8,272 nucleotides of DNA. It comes from Candidatus Kapaibacterium sp. (GTDB lineage: Bacteria; Bacteroidota; Ignavibacteria; Kapaibacteriales; HRBIN21). The position numbers and the translations under genes were made by a program. The stretch is from contig JANWXA010000082.1 in assembly GCA_025055465.1 (NCBI GenBank), forward strand, positions 1 to 8,272, given 5' to 3'. Positions within the stretch are counted from its first letter, which is position 1. Each line of letters begins with the position of its first letter. Below, one piece after another: positions 1 to 5,777 of the stretch. The notes under the pieces were generated by a model. The model saw only the letters and a list, made by a program, of their open reading frames with translations. It searched no databases and had not been told where the DNA came from.

Positions 1-105
1 GGCATAGCCTTGGTTGCAGCAGGCATCCCTCTCTACTTTCTGCTCCGCCGTCGCTATACCGCCAGCCCCGTCCAGGTTCAACTGGACAATGGGCCTACAC
101 CATGA
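1..105 (+). CDS. C-terminal end of a membrane transporter, possibly an APC-type amino-acid permease (partial)
   Basis: Frame 1 is open from the window edge to a TGA at 103-105 and encodes 34 residues. The first part (GIALVAAGIPLYFLLRRR) is a hydrophobic helix ending in an arginine cluster, followed by a short polar tail ending NGPTP. A last helix with a G-x-P-x-Y-F-L-L pattern and a cytoplasmic Arg stop is typical of the C-terminus of amino-acid/polyamine permeases (APC superfamily), but so little is visible that the family is only a guess. What is seen directly is an integral membrane C-terminus. Its stop codon overlaps the start of the receiver-kinase gene by four bases (ATGA, 102-105), so the two are very likely co-transcribed and translationally coupled. 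Confidence 0.55.
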   Translation, partial: GIALVAAGIPLYFLLRRRYTASPVQVQLDNGPTP

Positions 106-704
106 CCACCTCCACCCAACCGCTTATCGTCTTCGTGGATGATGAGCAGGATTTCGGTATCGCTGTTGCCGATTATTTCAATAACTGGGCCACCGTTAAG
201 CTCGCTGCTTCTGTCGCCGAAGGAACTCGGCTCCTGAACGGACACTGCCCTGATATCCTGCTTGTTGATCTCCGACTGCCCGATGGTGACGGACTTGCCC
301 TCTTGCGTCTCGCCATGGAGCGCTGCCCCGAAACCGAGCGTATCCTCATTACCGCACACACAGAGCACGAAGCAATTCAGACAGCTATCAATGAGCTTCG
401 CTGCGCTTACTATGTTGCCAAGCCCATAGACTTACTGCAGTTAGGCCTCATTTTGCAACGGCTCCGGCATACGACTCTGTTACGCCGTTCTCAGCAGGAC
501 TTGAGAGCCCAAGTACAGCACCACTACCAGTACCTGGAAGAGCGCATTACAGAACGAACTCAAACACCCCAGCAAGCATACGAAGAGCTGCAGCGATTGT
601 TTGCCCTGCGCGAACAGATGATGCGCTTCCTTATCCATGACATAAAGGCATCGCTGCCAACCTGCGGATGCTCGGGGATGAGCTTACCGACGTCCTGCAG
701 CTAA
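102..704 (+). CDS. Response receiver-histidine kinase hybrid, N-terminal part (receiver, coiled coil, start of H-box); frameshifted
   Basis: This is the first part of a hybrid signalling protein. Residues 7-120 form a CheY-like receiver: acidic pair D13-D14, phospho-acceptor D56 in LLVDLRLPDGDG, switch T84 in ILITAHT, and K107 in YVAKPID. Residues about 125-172 are polar, heptad-like and rich in Gln, Glu and Arg, which fits a signalling coiled coil. The coiled coil leads into RFLIHDIK, where H179 is the likely histidine-kinase phosphorylation site. After that the frame gives 15-20 unrelated residues (ASLPTCGCSG...) and stops at 702-704, while the expected kinase sequence continues in the -1 frame from about 656. 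Joined, the product would be 406 residues with order receiver-HisKA-HATPase, a cytoplasmic kinase with no membrane segment. The ATG at 102 overlaps the upstream permease stop (ATGA) and has no strong Shine-Dalgarno, so translation is probably coupled. The gene may be a pseudogene, or the base may be missing only in this assembly. Confidence 0.8.
   Translation: MTTSTQPLIVFVDDEQDFGIAVADYFNNWATVKLAASVAEGTRLLNGHCPDILLVDLRLPDGDGLALLRLAMERCPETERILITAHTEHEAIQTAINELRCAYYVAKPIDLLQLGLILQRLRHTTLLRRSQQDLRAQVQHHYQYLEERITERTQTPQQAYEELQRLFALREQMMRFLIHDIKASLPTCGCSGMSLPTSCS
639..656 (+). other. Site of -1 frameshift inside the kinase H-box
   Basis: The reading frame of a single gene must change between codon 180 and position 656. 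Upstream the good frame reads FLIHDIK; downstream the good frame reads ANLRMLGDEL, one base earlier. The -1 frame is closed by a TGA at 638-640, so the switch lies at 639-656. Restoring one G to CTGCC (654-658) to give CTGGCC yields HDIKASLANLRML, an ordinary H-box continuation, so loss of one G from a GG pair is the simplest explanation. A programmed -1 slip is conceivable: AAAG at 644-647 lets tRNA-Lys re-pair, and a small inverted repeat follows (GCATC 648-652 with GATGC 667-671). However, there is no X-XXY-YYZ heptamer, no upstream Shine-Dalgarno-like stimulator, and the repeat sits too close to the slip site. Confidence 0.75.
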
Positions 705-1321
705 CGGCTCGCGGAAATGAACTCATAATTCTCGGACAGGAAATCCTGCACACCTTAGAGCAGTTATGTGCCTACATGCTATCCATTGCCGCACTGGACC
801 CCTCAACAGTACCTTTCCAGCGGAGACCCGTTGCCTTATCGGAGCTGGCTGAACGGACAGCGACACACTTTCAGAGCTCTGCTCAGGTAAAGGGCATAGC
901 CATCCGCTTACAGCTTCCCACCAGTATTGCTGTCCCGCTCATTGAGGGTGACCCCACTCTACTGGAGCACCTTCTCTCAAACCTTGTCGGAAATTCCATC
1001 AAACACACTCCGTCAGGTGGATCAGTAACGCTCTGCCTCATCCCCGAAGGAGGGGTGGTACACTTAGAAGTCACCGATACTGGTATTGGAATGGGTACTG
1101 AAAACATCCAGGCAGCATTATCAGGTTCTGGGCGTCCTTCGGGACAGCCCACCGCAGGGGAAGACTCCACGGGAACGGGGCTGAGCGTCATCTGGCACAT
1201 CGTGAAGGCACATCGAGCACACCTTGCCATCTTCTCTGAAGGAAGAGGGAAGGGTACAACGTTTCGTATAACCTTTCCCGCGGTAAAAGACATACCATCT
1301 ATACCTGTCTCCCAACAGTGA
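668..1321 (+). CDS. Receiver-histidine kinase hybrid, C-terminal part (dimerisation helix 2 and HATPase domain); frameshifted
   Basis: This continues the gene begun at 102, in the -1 frame. The good frame is open from 641; the first ATG is at 668, but nothing resembling a ribosome site precedes it, so it is probably not an independent start. In the joined 406-residue protein, residues 190-235 are the second HisKA helix and 250-400 the GHKL ATPase domain. The N-box is HLLSNLVGNSIKHTP (N298), the G1 box VTDTGIGM (D326, G328, G330) and the G2 box STGTGLSV (G358, G360), and the domain ends with GKGTTFRITFP. All ATP-binding motifs are intact, so the shift is either recent or an artefact. The piece on its own lacks the phospho-acceptor histidine and would not autophosphorylate. 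The stop at 1319-1321 lies 10 bp before the next gene. Confidence 0.8.
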   Translation: MLGDELTDVLQLTARGNELIILGQEILHTLEQLCAYMLSIAALDPSTVPFQRRPVALSELAERTATHFQSSAQVKGIAIRLQLPTSIAVPLIEGDPTLLEHLLSNLVGNSIKHTPSGGSVTLCLIPEGGVVHLEVTDTGIGMGTENIQAALSGSGRPSGQPTAGEDSTGTGLSVIWHIVKAHRAHLAIFSEGRGKGTTFRITFPAVKDIPSIPVSQQ

Positions 1322-1331
1322 ACAGAATCCG

Positions 1332-1973
1332 ATGAAAGCTGTGCGTTTCCACCTTCATTCGCAAACCCCCGAAAGTCACAAGCTGGAGCGCATCGCGGAA
1401 GCCCTCCACCGTGGCGCCCTTCTCCTTTACCCAACCGACACCGGTTTTGCACTGGGGTGCCAGTTGGGCGATAAATTAGCAATTGACCGACTGCGCTTCA
1501 TCCGCCGACTGCCTACGGGCAAGCCACTGACTTTCCTTTGCGACTCGCTGAAACATCTTGCCGAGTTCGCCTACGTGTCTACACATGCTTACCGTATACT
1601 GAAACGGCTGGTGCCCGGCCCCTATACTTTCATCCTCCCGGCCACGAAAGCTGTACCTTACTACGCTCAGGACCTCAAGCGCAAGACCGTCGGTATCCGC
1701 GTACCAGACTCGACAGTCTGCCTGGCCTTGCTCCGCACCGTAGGCTCCCCCATCATCTCCATCAGCGCCGTGAGCGACGATGAGGAGTTCGCAGACCCAG
1801 AAGAACTGGTAGAGCGCTTCGCCTCCCAGGTAGATATCATTATAGAGAGCCCCCCGCATCGTTTCCTTGGCCCCTCCACCATTATTGACCTGACGGAAGA
1901 ATCGCCCCACATCCTCCGGCGGGGAGCCGGACTGGAACGAGTGCTGGACATCCTTCCGTTGGAGGAGGTATAG
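1332..1973 (+). CDS. yciO: YciO-type member of the YrdC/Sua5 threonylcarbamoyl-AMP synthase fold
   Basis: 213 residues of the YrdC-like fold, whose best-known members (TsaC/Sua5) make threonylcarbamoyl-AMP from threonine, bicarbonate and ATP for tRNA t6A37. Visible landmarks are YPTDTGFALGC (33-43), PGPYTFIL (95-102), RKTVGIRVP (117-125), the PxISISA turn (140-146), GPSTIIDLT (180-188) and ILRRGAG (194-200). Segment order and wording follow Escherichia coli YciO more closely than TsaC. In place of the KxR signature of TsaC, this protein has FIRRLPTGKPLTFLC (56-70), resembling YciO's IRQLP. YciO has the fold, but its cellular role is not settled and its synthase activity may be weak, so tRNA modification should not be assumed here. 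Most automated annotation would call it threonylcarbamoyl-AMP synthase. It starts 10 bp after the kinase stop, with only a weak upstream purine run, and is probably in the same operon. Confidence 0.88.
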   Translation: MKAVRFHLHSQTPESHKLERIAEALHRGALLLYPTDTGFALGCQLGDKLAIDRLRFIRRLPTGKPLTFLCDSLKHLAEFAYVSTHAYRILKRLVPGPYTFILPATKAVPYYAQDLKRKTVGIRVPDSTVCLALLRTVGSPIISISAVSDDEEFADPEELVERFASQVDIIIESPPHRFLGPSTIIDLTEESPHILRRGAGLERVLDILPLEEV

Positions 1974-1990
1974 GACGGTCTCCTTTTCTT
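1964..1990 (+). terminator. Possible weak terminator at the convergent junction
   Basis: The plus-strand operon and the minus-strand DUF1501 gene converge with only 16 bp between stop codons (1971-1973 and 1990-1992). GGAGG (1964-1968) can pair with TCTCC (1979-1983), including one G-T pair, around a 10-base loop, and TTTTCTT follows. The stem is short, so this is a weak candidate. Opposing RNA polymerases must still stop within or beyond each other's 3' ends, so the two transcripts probably overlap. Confidence 0.25.
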
Positions 1991-3552
1991 CAGCGCACTA
2001 CCTCGAGCGCTCTCAGCACCGTACGGCGTCCGACGCGCAGACGATAAATGTAAAGACCCGAGGGCAGCTCTGCCAAACGCACAGGTACGCGATAGCTACC
2101 AGCAGAGTAGTCCCCGCTAAGAATACAGCTCACAAAGCGACCCTGGAGATCCAACAGCGCCAGCTCGACAGCAGCAGCTTCTGGCAGGGTAAAAGCAATC
2201 ATAGCCTCCTGCGAGGCAGGGTTGGGATGAGCCTCTAAGTTAAACTCCCACGGCTGTATTTCTTCCACTCCGCTGGGTGATTGGAACAGTGGTAGTGGAG
2301 CGAACTCACGCAATAGCACACGCTGCGCCTGGGTCCGGGGTATCGCAAACCACTGTAGTAACGCTGCTGCGTAGACCTGACGATAGTCATACTCCATCAG
2401 CAGGTCTCCTCTCGGATCCAAATTGGTCAAGTCTGGATCTCGCCCATGGAGACGACCTCCAAGCACCTGGGTGCCAAAGACAAATAGCGGCGCCGCTGTA
2501 CCATGGTCTGTGCCCGCAGTAGCGTTCTCCTGAACACGGCGCCCGAACTCAGAGAATGTCATCCCTGCAATACGGTCAGCAATTCCCAAGGCCTTGACAT
2601 CATCCAGGAAAGTTTTCAGGGCATCGGACAGTTCTCGCAGGAGCGAGGCATGCACACCCGTGACGCCTCCCTGGTACGCGTGGGTATCAAAAGCATTGCG
2701 CTCTATTCCGACGACGTAGACTTTCGCCCCCAACCCCCCGCTAACTAACTGAGCAACAATACGCAACTTCTGCGCCAGGTCTGTATCTGGATATGTCGCC
2801 CGATTAGCTCCCCGTTCAGCCGCTTGCCGCACCTGCTGTGCATAACGCTGAGCAGCTTGAGCAACGGTGCGAACGAACAACAGCTCGTGGCCCGCTGGTG
2901 TGTCGGGCAAGGATCCACCGAAGCCTATCTCACCCTGGGTGACCAGACGGTAGAACTCACGAGGATCGCGGAAACTAATCCCCATAAGGCCACGCTCACT
3001 CTGCAGTAGCAACGATGAGGCGCCTCCGATTTGAACTGCCAGCGGTTCGGGAGGGATTTCCCCGGGTGGCAAATCTTCCGCAAGCGTTTCCAGGTAACGT
3101 CCAATCCAACCAGTTCCCAGAAAGACGTCAGCATCTGTGGCCGTCACCCAAATGTCAGTGCCCCGGAAATGCGAGCGGTCGGGATTTGGATAAATAACCC
3201 CCTGCACAATGGCCAGCTCGCCTCGGTCGTATAAGGCTTTGAGGCCCGAAAGTACCGGATGCCAGCCCAATGTATCCGTTAGCTTGAGAGTTTGTGCCTT
3301 TGGGATAGCAATAGTTGGACGAGCATTGTAATAGAGGGCGTTCTCTATGGGCACCAGCGTATTGAGGCCGTCATTCCCCCCTTGAAGCTGGATAAGCACA
3401 AAAACCCGGTCACTTTGCCCGGTCAGGCGTCGAAAGCGGTCCATGACCGGCGAGTATGCCAGCGCCCTCGTCGGGAAACGGCCCAAAGCTGGGAGCGCAG
3501 AGAGAAGTAGGCCTGCCTTCAGAGAGTACTTAAGAAAATTGCGCCGTTCCAT
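1990..3552 (-). CDS. DUF1501 family secreted protein with twin-arginine-type signal and T9SS C-terminal sorting domain
   Basis: 520 residues. The N-terminus carries RRNFLK (residues 3-8), a hydrophobic run (KAGLLLSALPALG) and an A-x-A site near residue 32, a good twin-arginine export signal. The DUF1501 body shows QLQGGNDGLNTLVP (55-68), RSHFRGTDIW (126-135), FDTH (288-291), SEFGRRV (334-340) and TDHGTAAP (348-355). The family has an alkaline-phosphatase/sulfatase-like core, but no activity is firmly assigned. Residues 444-520 start with NPAS and run through FTLPEAAAVELALLDLQGRF to LPSGLYIYRL and a final ALEVV strand. This is the Por/T9SS type A sorting-domain pattern, which directs proteins across the outer membrane in Bacteroidota and relatives. 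Its ATG is 18 bp downstream of the DUF1800 stop, with AGGGGA a few bases ahead as a fair ribosome site, so the pair forms one operon. The product is probably at the cell surface or released. Confidence 0.9.
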   Translation of the reverse strand: MERRNFLKYSLKAGLLLSALPALGRFPTRALAYSPVMDRFRRLTGQSDRVFVLIQLQGGNDGLNTLVPIENALYYNARPTIAIPKAQTLKLTDTLGWHPVLSGLKALYDRGELAIVQGVIYPNPDRSHFRGTDIWVTATDADVFLGTGWIGRYLETLAEDLPPGEIPPEPLAVQIGGASSLLLQSERGLMGISFRDPREFYRLVTQGEIGFGGSLPDTPAGHELLFVRTVAQAAQRYAQQVRQAAERGANRATYPDTDLAQKLRIVAQLVSGGLGAKVYVVGIERNAFDTHAYQGGVTGVHASLLRELSDALKTFLDDVKALGIADRIAGMTFSEFGRRVQENATAGTDHGTAAPLFVFGTQVLGGRLHGRDPDLTNLDPRGDLLMEYDYRQVYAAALLQWFAIPRTQAQRVLLREFAPLPLFQSPSGVEEIQPWEFNLEAHPNPASQEAMIAFTLPEAAAVELALLDLQGRFVSCILSGDYSAGSYRVPVRLAELPSGLYIYRLRVGRRTVLRALEVVR

Positions 3553-3570
3553 GGGTTCCCCTACACTGTG

Positions 3571-5061
3571 TTACGTGAGCTGATATTCTGGCAACCGCAC
3601 TATAGCCTTCAGAAGCAACCGTATCCGGGCGTCTGCGTTCGGAGCAGCGATACTCCACTCGTATTCTGGCGAACCCTGCAAGAGCTCTGCAAAGAGCCAG
3701 TCTTCTTGTTCCTTTGTAATGGGATAAGCCAGCAAAAAGCGTGCAACATCCCGCACAAATTGTCGAGCTTGGTTATGTGAGGCAAATCGGCGCGCAAAAC
3801 CCAGTGCATCTACTCTAAATGGTAGTTGTGCCCCCCCAAAAGTTCGCCCATCTATGAGCGCTTCAGCGATCCGCTGTCGAAGTGGCAACGTCATGCTTGT
3901 GATCCAGAGCCGGTGGCCCTTCCAGCCCTCAACTGTCGGTGGGTTGAGTAGCTCCAGCTCCAGCGCAGAGGCTGCTCGCACAGCATAACTATATGCTTCC
4001 GGATGTCGAACTTCAAATTGTCGCAAGAGCCCAACCACAAAATCCAAGGGAGACTTGATCTGCGCCCCATAGAATTGCGGAGCAAAGAAATGAGCACTCC
4101 CAAGCAGAGTACGGAGAACAGGCTTGAGCTCAAAATTATTGGCTATCAACTGCTGCGCTAACTGCTGAACAATCTGCTCGTCCGGTTCCATATAGACAAA
4201 AAAGCGATAAAGTTTCCGTGCAAAGAAACGCGAGCACTCTGGATGCTCAAAGATAATCCGGATAGTGTCCTCTGTTCCCCAGGGGCCGGTCTGCCCCAAA
4301 AAGGTTTTGATCCCATCGTCGAAACGTTGCGGGATAAAAACAGAACGGAGGCCGATAACACGCCAGCCTGTTAGTGCTCGTGTTGCAGCAACAACATCCC
4401 ACTCTGTATAGTTGCCCACCCCAAGGGTGAAAAGCTCCAGAAGCTCTCGAGCAAAATTCTCATTGGGGTTCCCGACAATGTTCTCGTTGTTGTCCAAATA
4501 AATCAACATTGCCGGATCGGAAACCATCCTTTGCGTGAGCGCTCGGATGTTTCCCCAAACCATCCGGCGGAAGGTATCATGCTGGATGTAGTGGTACTGT
4601 GGCGTACGCACCTTGTCTTTGTCTGTGGTAAAGTGATTGTGCCAGAAGAAGACCATCTTTTCCCTCAGTGACAGGCCCGTTTCCGCCATCAGACGGAGCC
4701 ACCACCACTGCAACTCCGCCATACGCTGAGCATCCAGGGCCAGGTCCGGCGGACGCCGAGGCTCTTCATTGACCCACGAGTCTGGCGGTTCAGGTGCAGG
4801 CAAGTTCTGGAGGAGAGTGTCAACCACTTCTTGTGGGGAACGCGAAAGCGCCCACTCTATCTCGCCCTTCGTACACTGGAAGCCAGTACGCCGCAATAAA
4901 TGCCCCGCGCTCCGTTCATCCCACGGGATTTCCGACGAGGGGACGTACGGTTCCAGCCCACCCTGTGTCCGAATTGGTGGCTGGGCGAGTACACGCTGCA
5001 AGACTTCCATTCCCCGCCGAAGTGGATGCGCTGCTGCTGTGAGAAAGTCCCGTCGTTGCAT
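3571..5061 (-). CDS. DUF1800 family protein, operon partner of DUF1501
   Basis: 496 residues from the chosen ATG at 5059-5061. An in-frame ATG at 5100 would add 13 residues, but GGAGG lies six bases before 5061 and the RRDFL motif falls at residues 3-7, as in homologues, so 5061 is preferred. Family motifs are clear: DERSAGHLLRRTGF (48-61), VFFWHNHFTTDKDK (137-150), YHYIQHDTFR (156-165), NENFARELLELFTLGVGNYTE (200-220), RALTGW (228-233), SPLDFVVGLLRQF (337-349) and later PPTVEGWKG. The biochemical role of DUF1800 is unknown. It is repeatedly found directly next to DUF1501 in Bacteroidota, Planctomycetes and Proteobacteria, suggesting a complex or shared export. The N-terminus MQRRDFLTAAAHPLRRG has the twin-arginine core but no long hydrophobic segment, and no C-terminal sorting domain is seen. 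It is first in its operon. Confidence 0.9.
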   Translation of the reverse strand: MQRRDFLTAAAHPLRRGMEVLQRVLAQPPIRTQGGLEPYVPSSEIPWDERSAGHLLRRTGFQCTKGEIEWALSRSPQEVVDTLLQNLPAPEPPDSWVNEEPRRPPDLALDAQRMAELQWWWLRLMAETGLSLREKMVFFWHNHFTTDKDKVRTPQYHYIQHDTFRRMVWGNIRALTQRMVSDPAMLIYLDNNENIVGNPNENFARELLELFTLGVGNYTEWDVVAATRALTGWRVIGLRSVFIPQRFDDGIKTFLGQTGPWGTEDTIRIIFEHPECSRFFARKLYRFFVYMEPDEQIVQQLAQQLIANNFELKPVLRTLLGSAHFFAPQFYGAQIKSPLDFVVGLLRQFEVRHPEAYSYAVRAASALELELLNPPTVEGWKGHRLWITSMTLPLRQRIAEALIDGRTFGGAQLPFRVDALGFARRFASHNQARQFVRDVARFLLAYPITKEQEDWLFAELLQGSPEYEWSIAAPNADARIRLLLKAIVRLPEYQLT

Positions 5062-5225
5062 GAGAAACCTCCACGATAGTACGTTTCTTCTCACGCTCAC
5101 TCAGTAACACACAAGCTATCAACAATTTACACAAGTTGCTCTTTGCGTAAGCCCGAAAAAAGCAGCTCTGCCCCCCACCAGCCCGACCTTGGATGGGAAA
5201 CCTGGGAGAGAAGCACTGCAGTGGG
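5062..5225 (-). promoter_or_regulatory. Intergenic region between the phosphatidyltransferase gene and DUF1800
   Basis: These 164 bp, the longest gene-free stretch, must carry the promoter of the DUF1800-DUF1501 operon unless it is read through from upstream. The part nearer DUF1800 (about 5100-5150) is AT-richer than its surroundings. On the minus strand it contains TAGCTTGTG, one base from the TAnnTTTG core of Bacteroidota-type promoters, but I see no well-spaced upstream TTG element, so this is tentative. Just after the phosphatidyltransferase stop is a perfect 10-bp palindrome CACTGCAGTG (5214-5223). Further on, a six-T run on the minus strand (5156-5161) follows a GC-rich segment with only a 4-bp stem (5162-5171), at best a weak terminator. 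Confidence 0.35.
5068..5072 (-). promoter_or_regulatory. Shine-Dalgarno site fixing the DUF1800 start
   Basis: On the minus strand GGAGG precedes the ATG at 5059-5061 by six bases (TTTCTC), an optimal arrangement. No comparable site precedes the in-frame ATG at 5098-5100, so the shorter protein is supported. Confidence 0.8.
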
Positions 5226-5777
5226 CTACCGGGAAAAAGGCACGGAGGCCCTCCAGCGTTGGTAGACCTCCCACCAACGGCGGACATAGACGCCAGTGGA
5301 AGAAACCATGCCCAAAACACTCAATGCGATGCCAACGGCAACCCAATCCTCCCATCGTAGATAGCCAGCAAGGAGCGTTGCGGCTATCGCCAATGCAGTC
5401 CACTTGCCCGGCGGAAGCGACGGCAAAACGCTTCCTGCCCACCGCCAGGCAAGCCACCCGCCCAGCAACAGCAGAGCGTCTCGCCCGACTACAAGAAGAG
5501 CAAACCACAGAGGCAGCTTTTGTTGCAGTACCAGGACCAGTGCTGATGCACCCGCTACGACCTTATCCGCCAGGGGGTCCAGGACTTTCCCCAGATCCGT
5601 CACATCCTGTCGCTGTCGAGCAAGCATTCCATCGGCCACATCAGTAAGGAATGCAATAAGCCCCGCTGACAACACCCACGGAGTTGCCTCTTCCCAGAGA
5701 GCCCACACCAGAGGTACAACCAGAAGAAGCCGCAGTAAACTCAGCACATTAGAGACTGTCCATACCTGCTGCTGCAT
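5226..5777 (-). CDS. pgsA: CDP-alcohol phosphatidyltransferase, PgsA-type (CDP-diacylglycerol-glycerol-3-phosphate 3-phosphatidyltransferase)
   Basis: 183 residues from the ATG at 5775-5777. The complete CDP-alcohol phosphotransferase motif D-x2-DG-x2-AR-x8-G-x3-D-x3-D is present: D46, D49, G50, A53, R54, G63, D67 and D71 (TDVADGMLAR to LDPLADK). These Asp residues bind the metal and the CDP moiety. The N-terminus WTVSNVLSLLRL matches the usual start of PgsA, and several hydrophobic helices follow, as expected for an inner-membrane enzyme. PgsA makes phosphatidylglycerol phosphate, the committed step to phosphatidylglycerol and cardiolipin; size and motif fit, but substrate within the family cannot be proved by eye. 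A start 18 codons earlier is possible but would lengthen the poorly conserved N-terminus. The chosen ATG lies inside the 3' end of the symporter gene (29-bp overlap), so translation is probably coupled; a GGAG about 12 bases upstream is only a weak site. Confidence 0.87.
   Translation of the reverse strand: MQQQVWTVSNVLSLLRLLLVVPLVWALWEEATPWVLSAGLIAFLTDVADGMLARQRQDVTDLGKVLDPLADKVVAGASALVLVLQQKLPLWFALLVVGRDALLLLGGWLAWRWAGSVLPSLPPGKWTALAIAATLLAGYLRWEDWVAVGIALSVLGMVSSTGVYVRRWWEVYQRWRASVPFSR

Noticed and set aside
639..671. Programmed -1 frameshift as the main explanation of the split kinase
   Set aside because: There is no X-XXY-YYZ slippery heptamer, no upstream Shine-Dalgarno-like stimulator, and the nearby inverted repeat is short and badly spaced; loss of one G from GG is simpler.
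883..1482. 199-codon open frame antisense to the kinase and YciO gene
   Set aside because: It spans two well-supported genes on the other strand and encodes low-quality Pro/Arg/Ser/Cys-rich sequence, typical of antisense shadows at this GC content.
5062..5100. Longer DUF1800 start at 5100
   Set aside because: It has no ribosome site, while GGAGG sits six bases before the internal ATG at 5061, which also places RRDFL at the N-terminus.
5156..5171. Intrinsic terminator after the phosphatidyltransferase gene
   Set aside because: A six-T run is present, but the only hairpin directly before it is 4 bp with a 2-base loop, too small to claim as a terminator.
5214..5223. Perfect palindrome CACTGCAGTG as an operator
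   Set aside because: A single 10-bp palindrome just after a stop codon, without a second copy or nearby regulator gene, is not enough to call a binding site.
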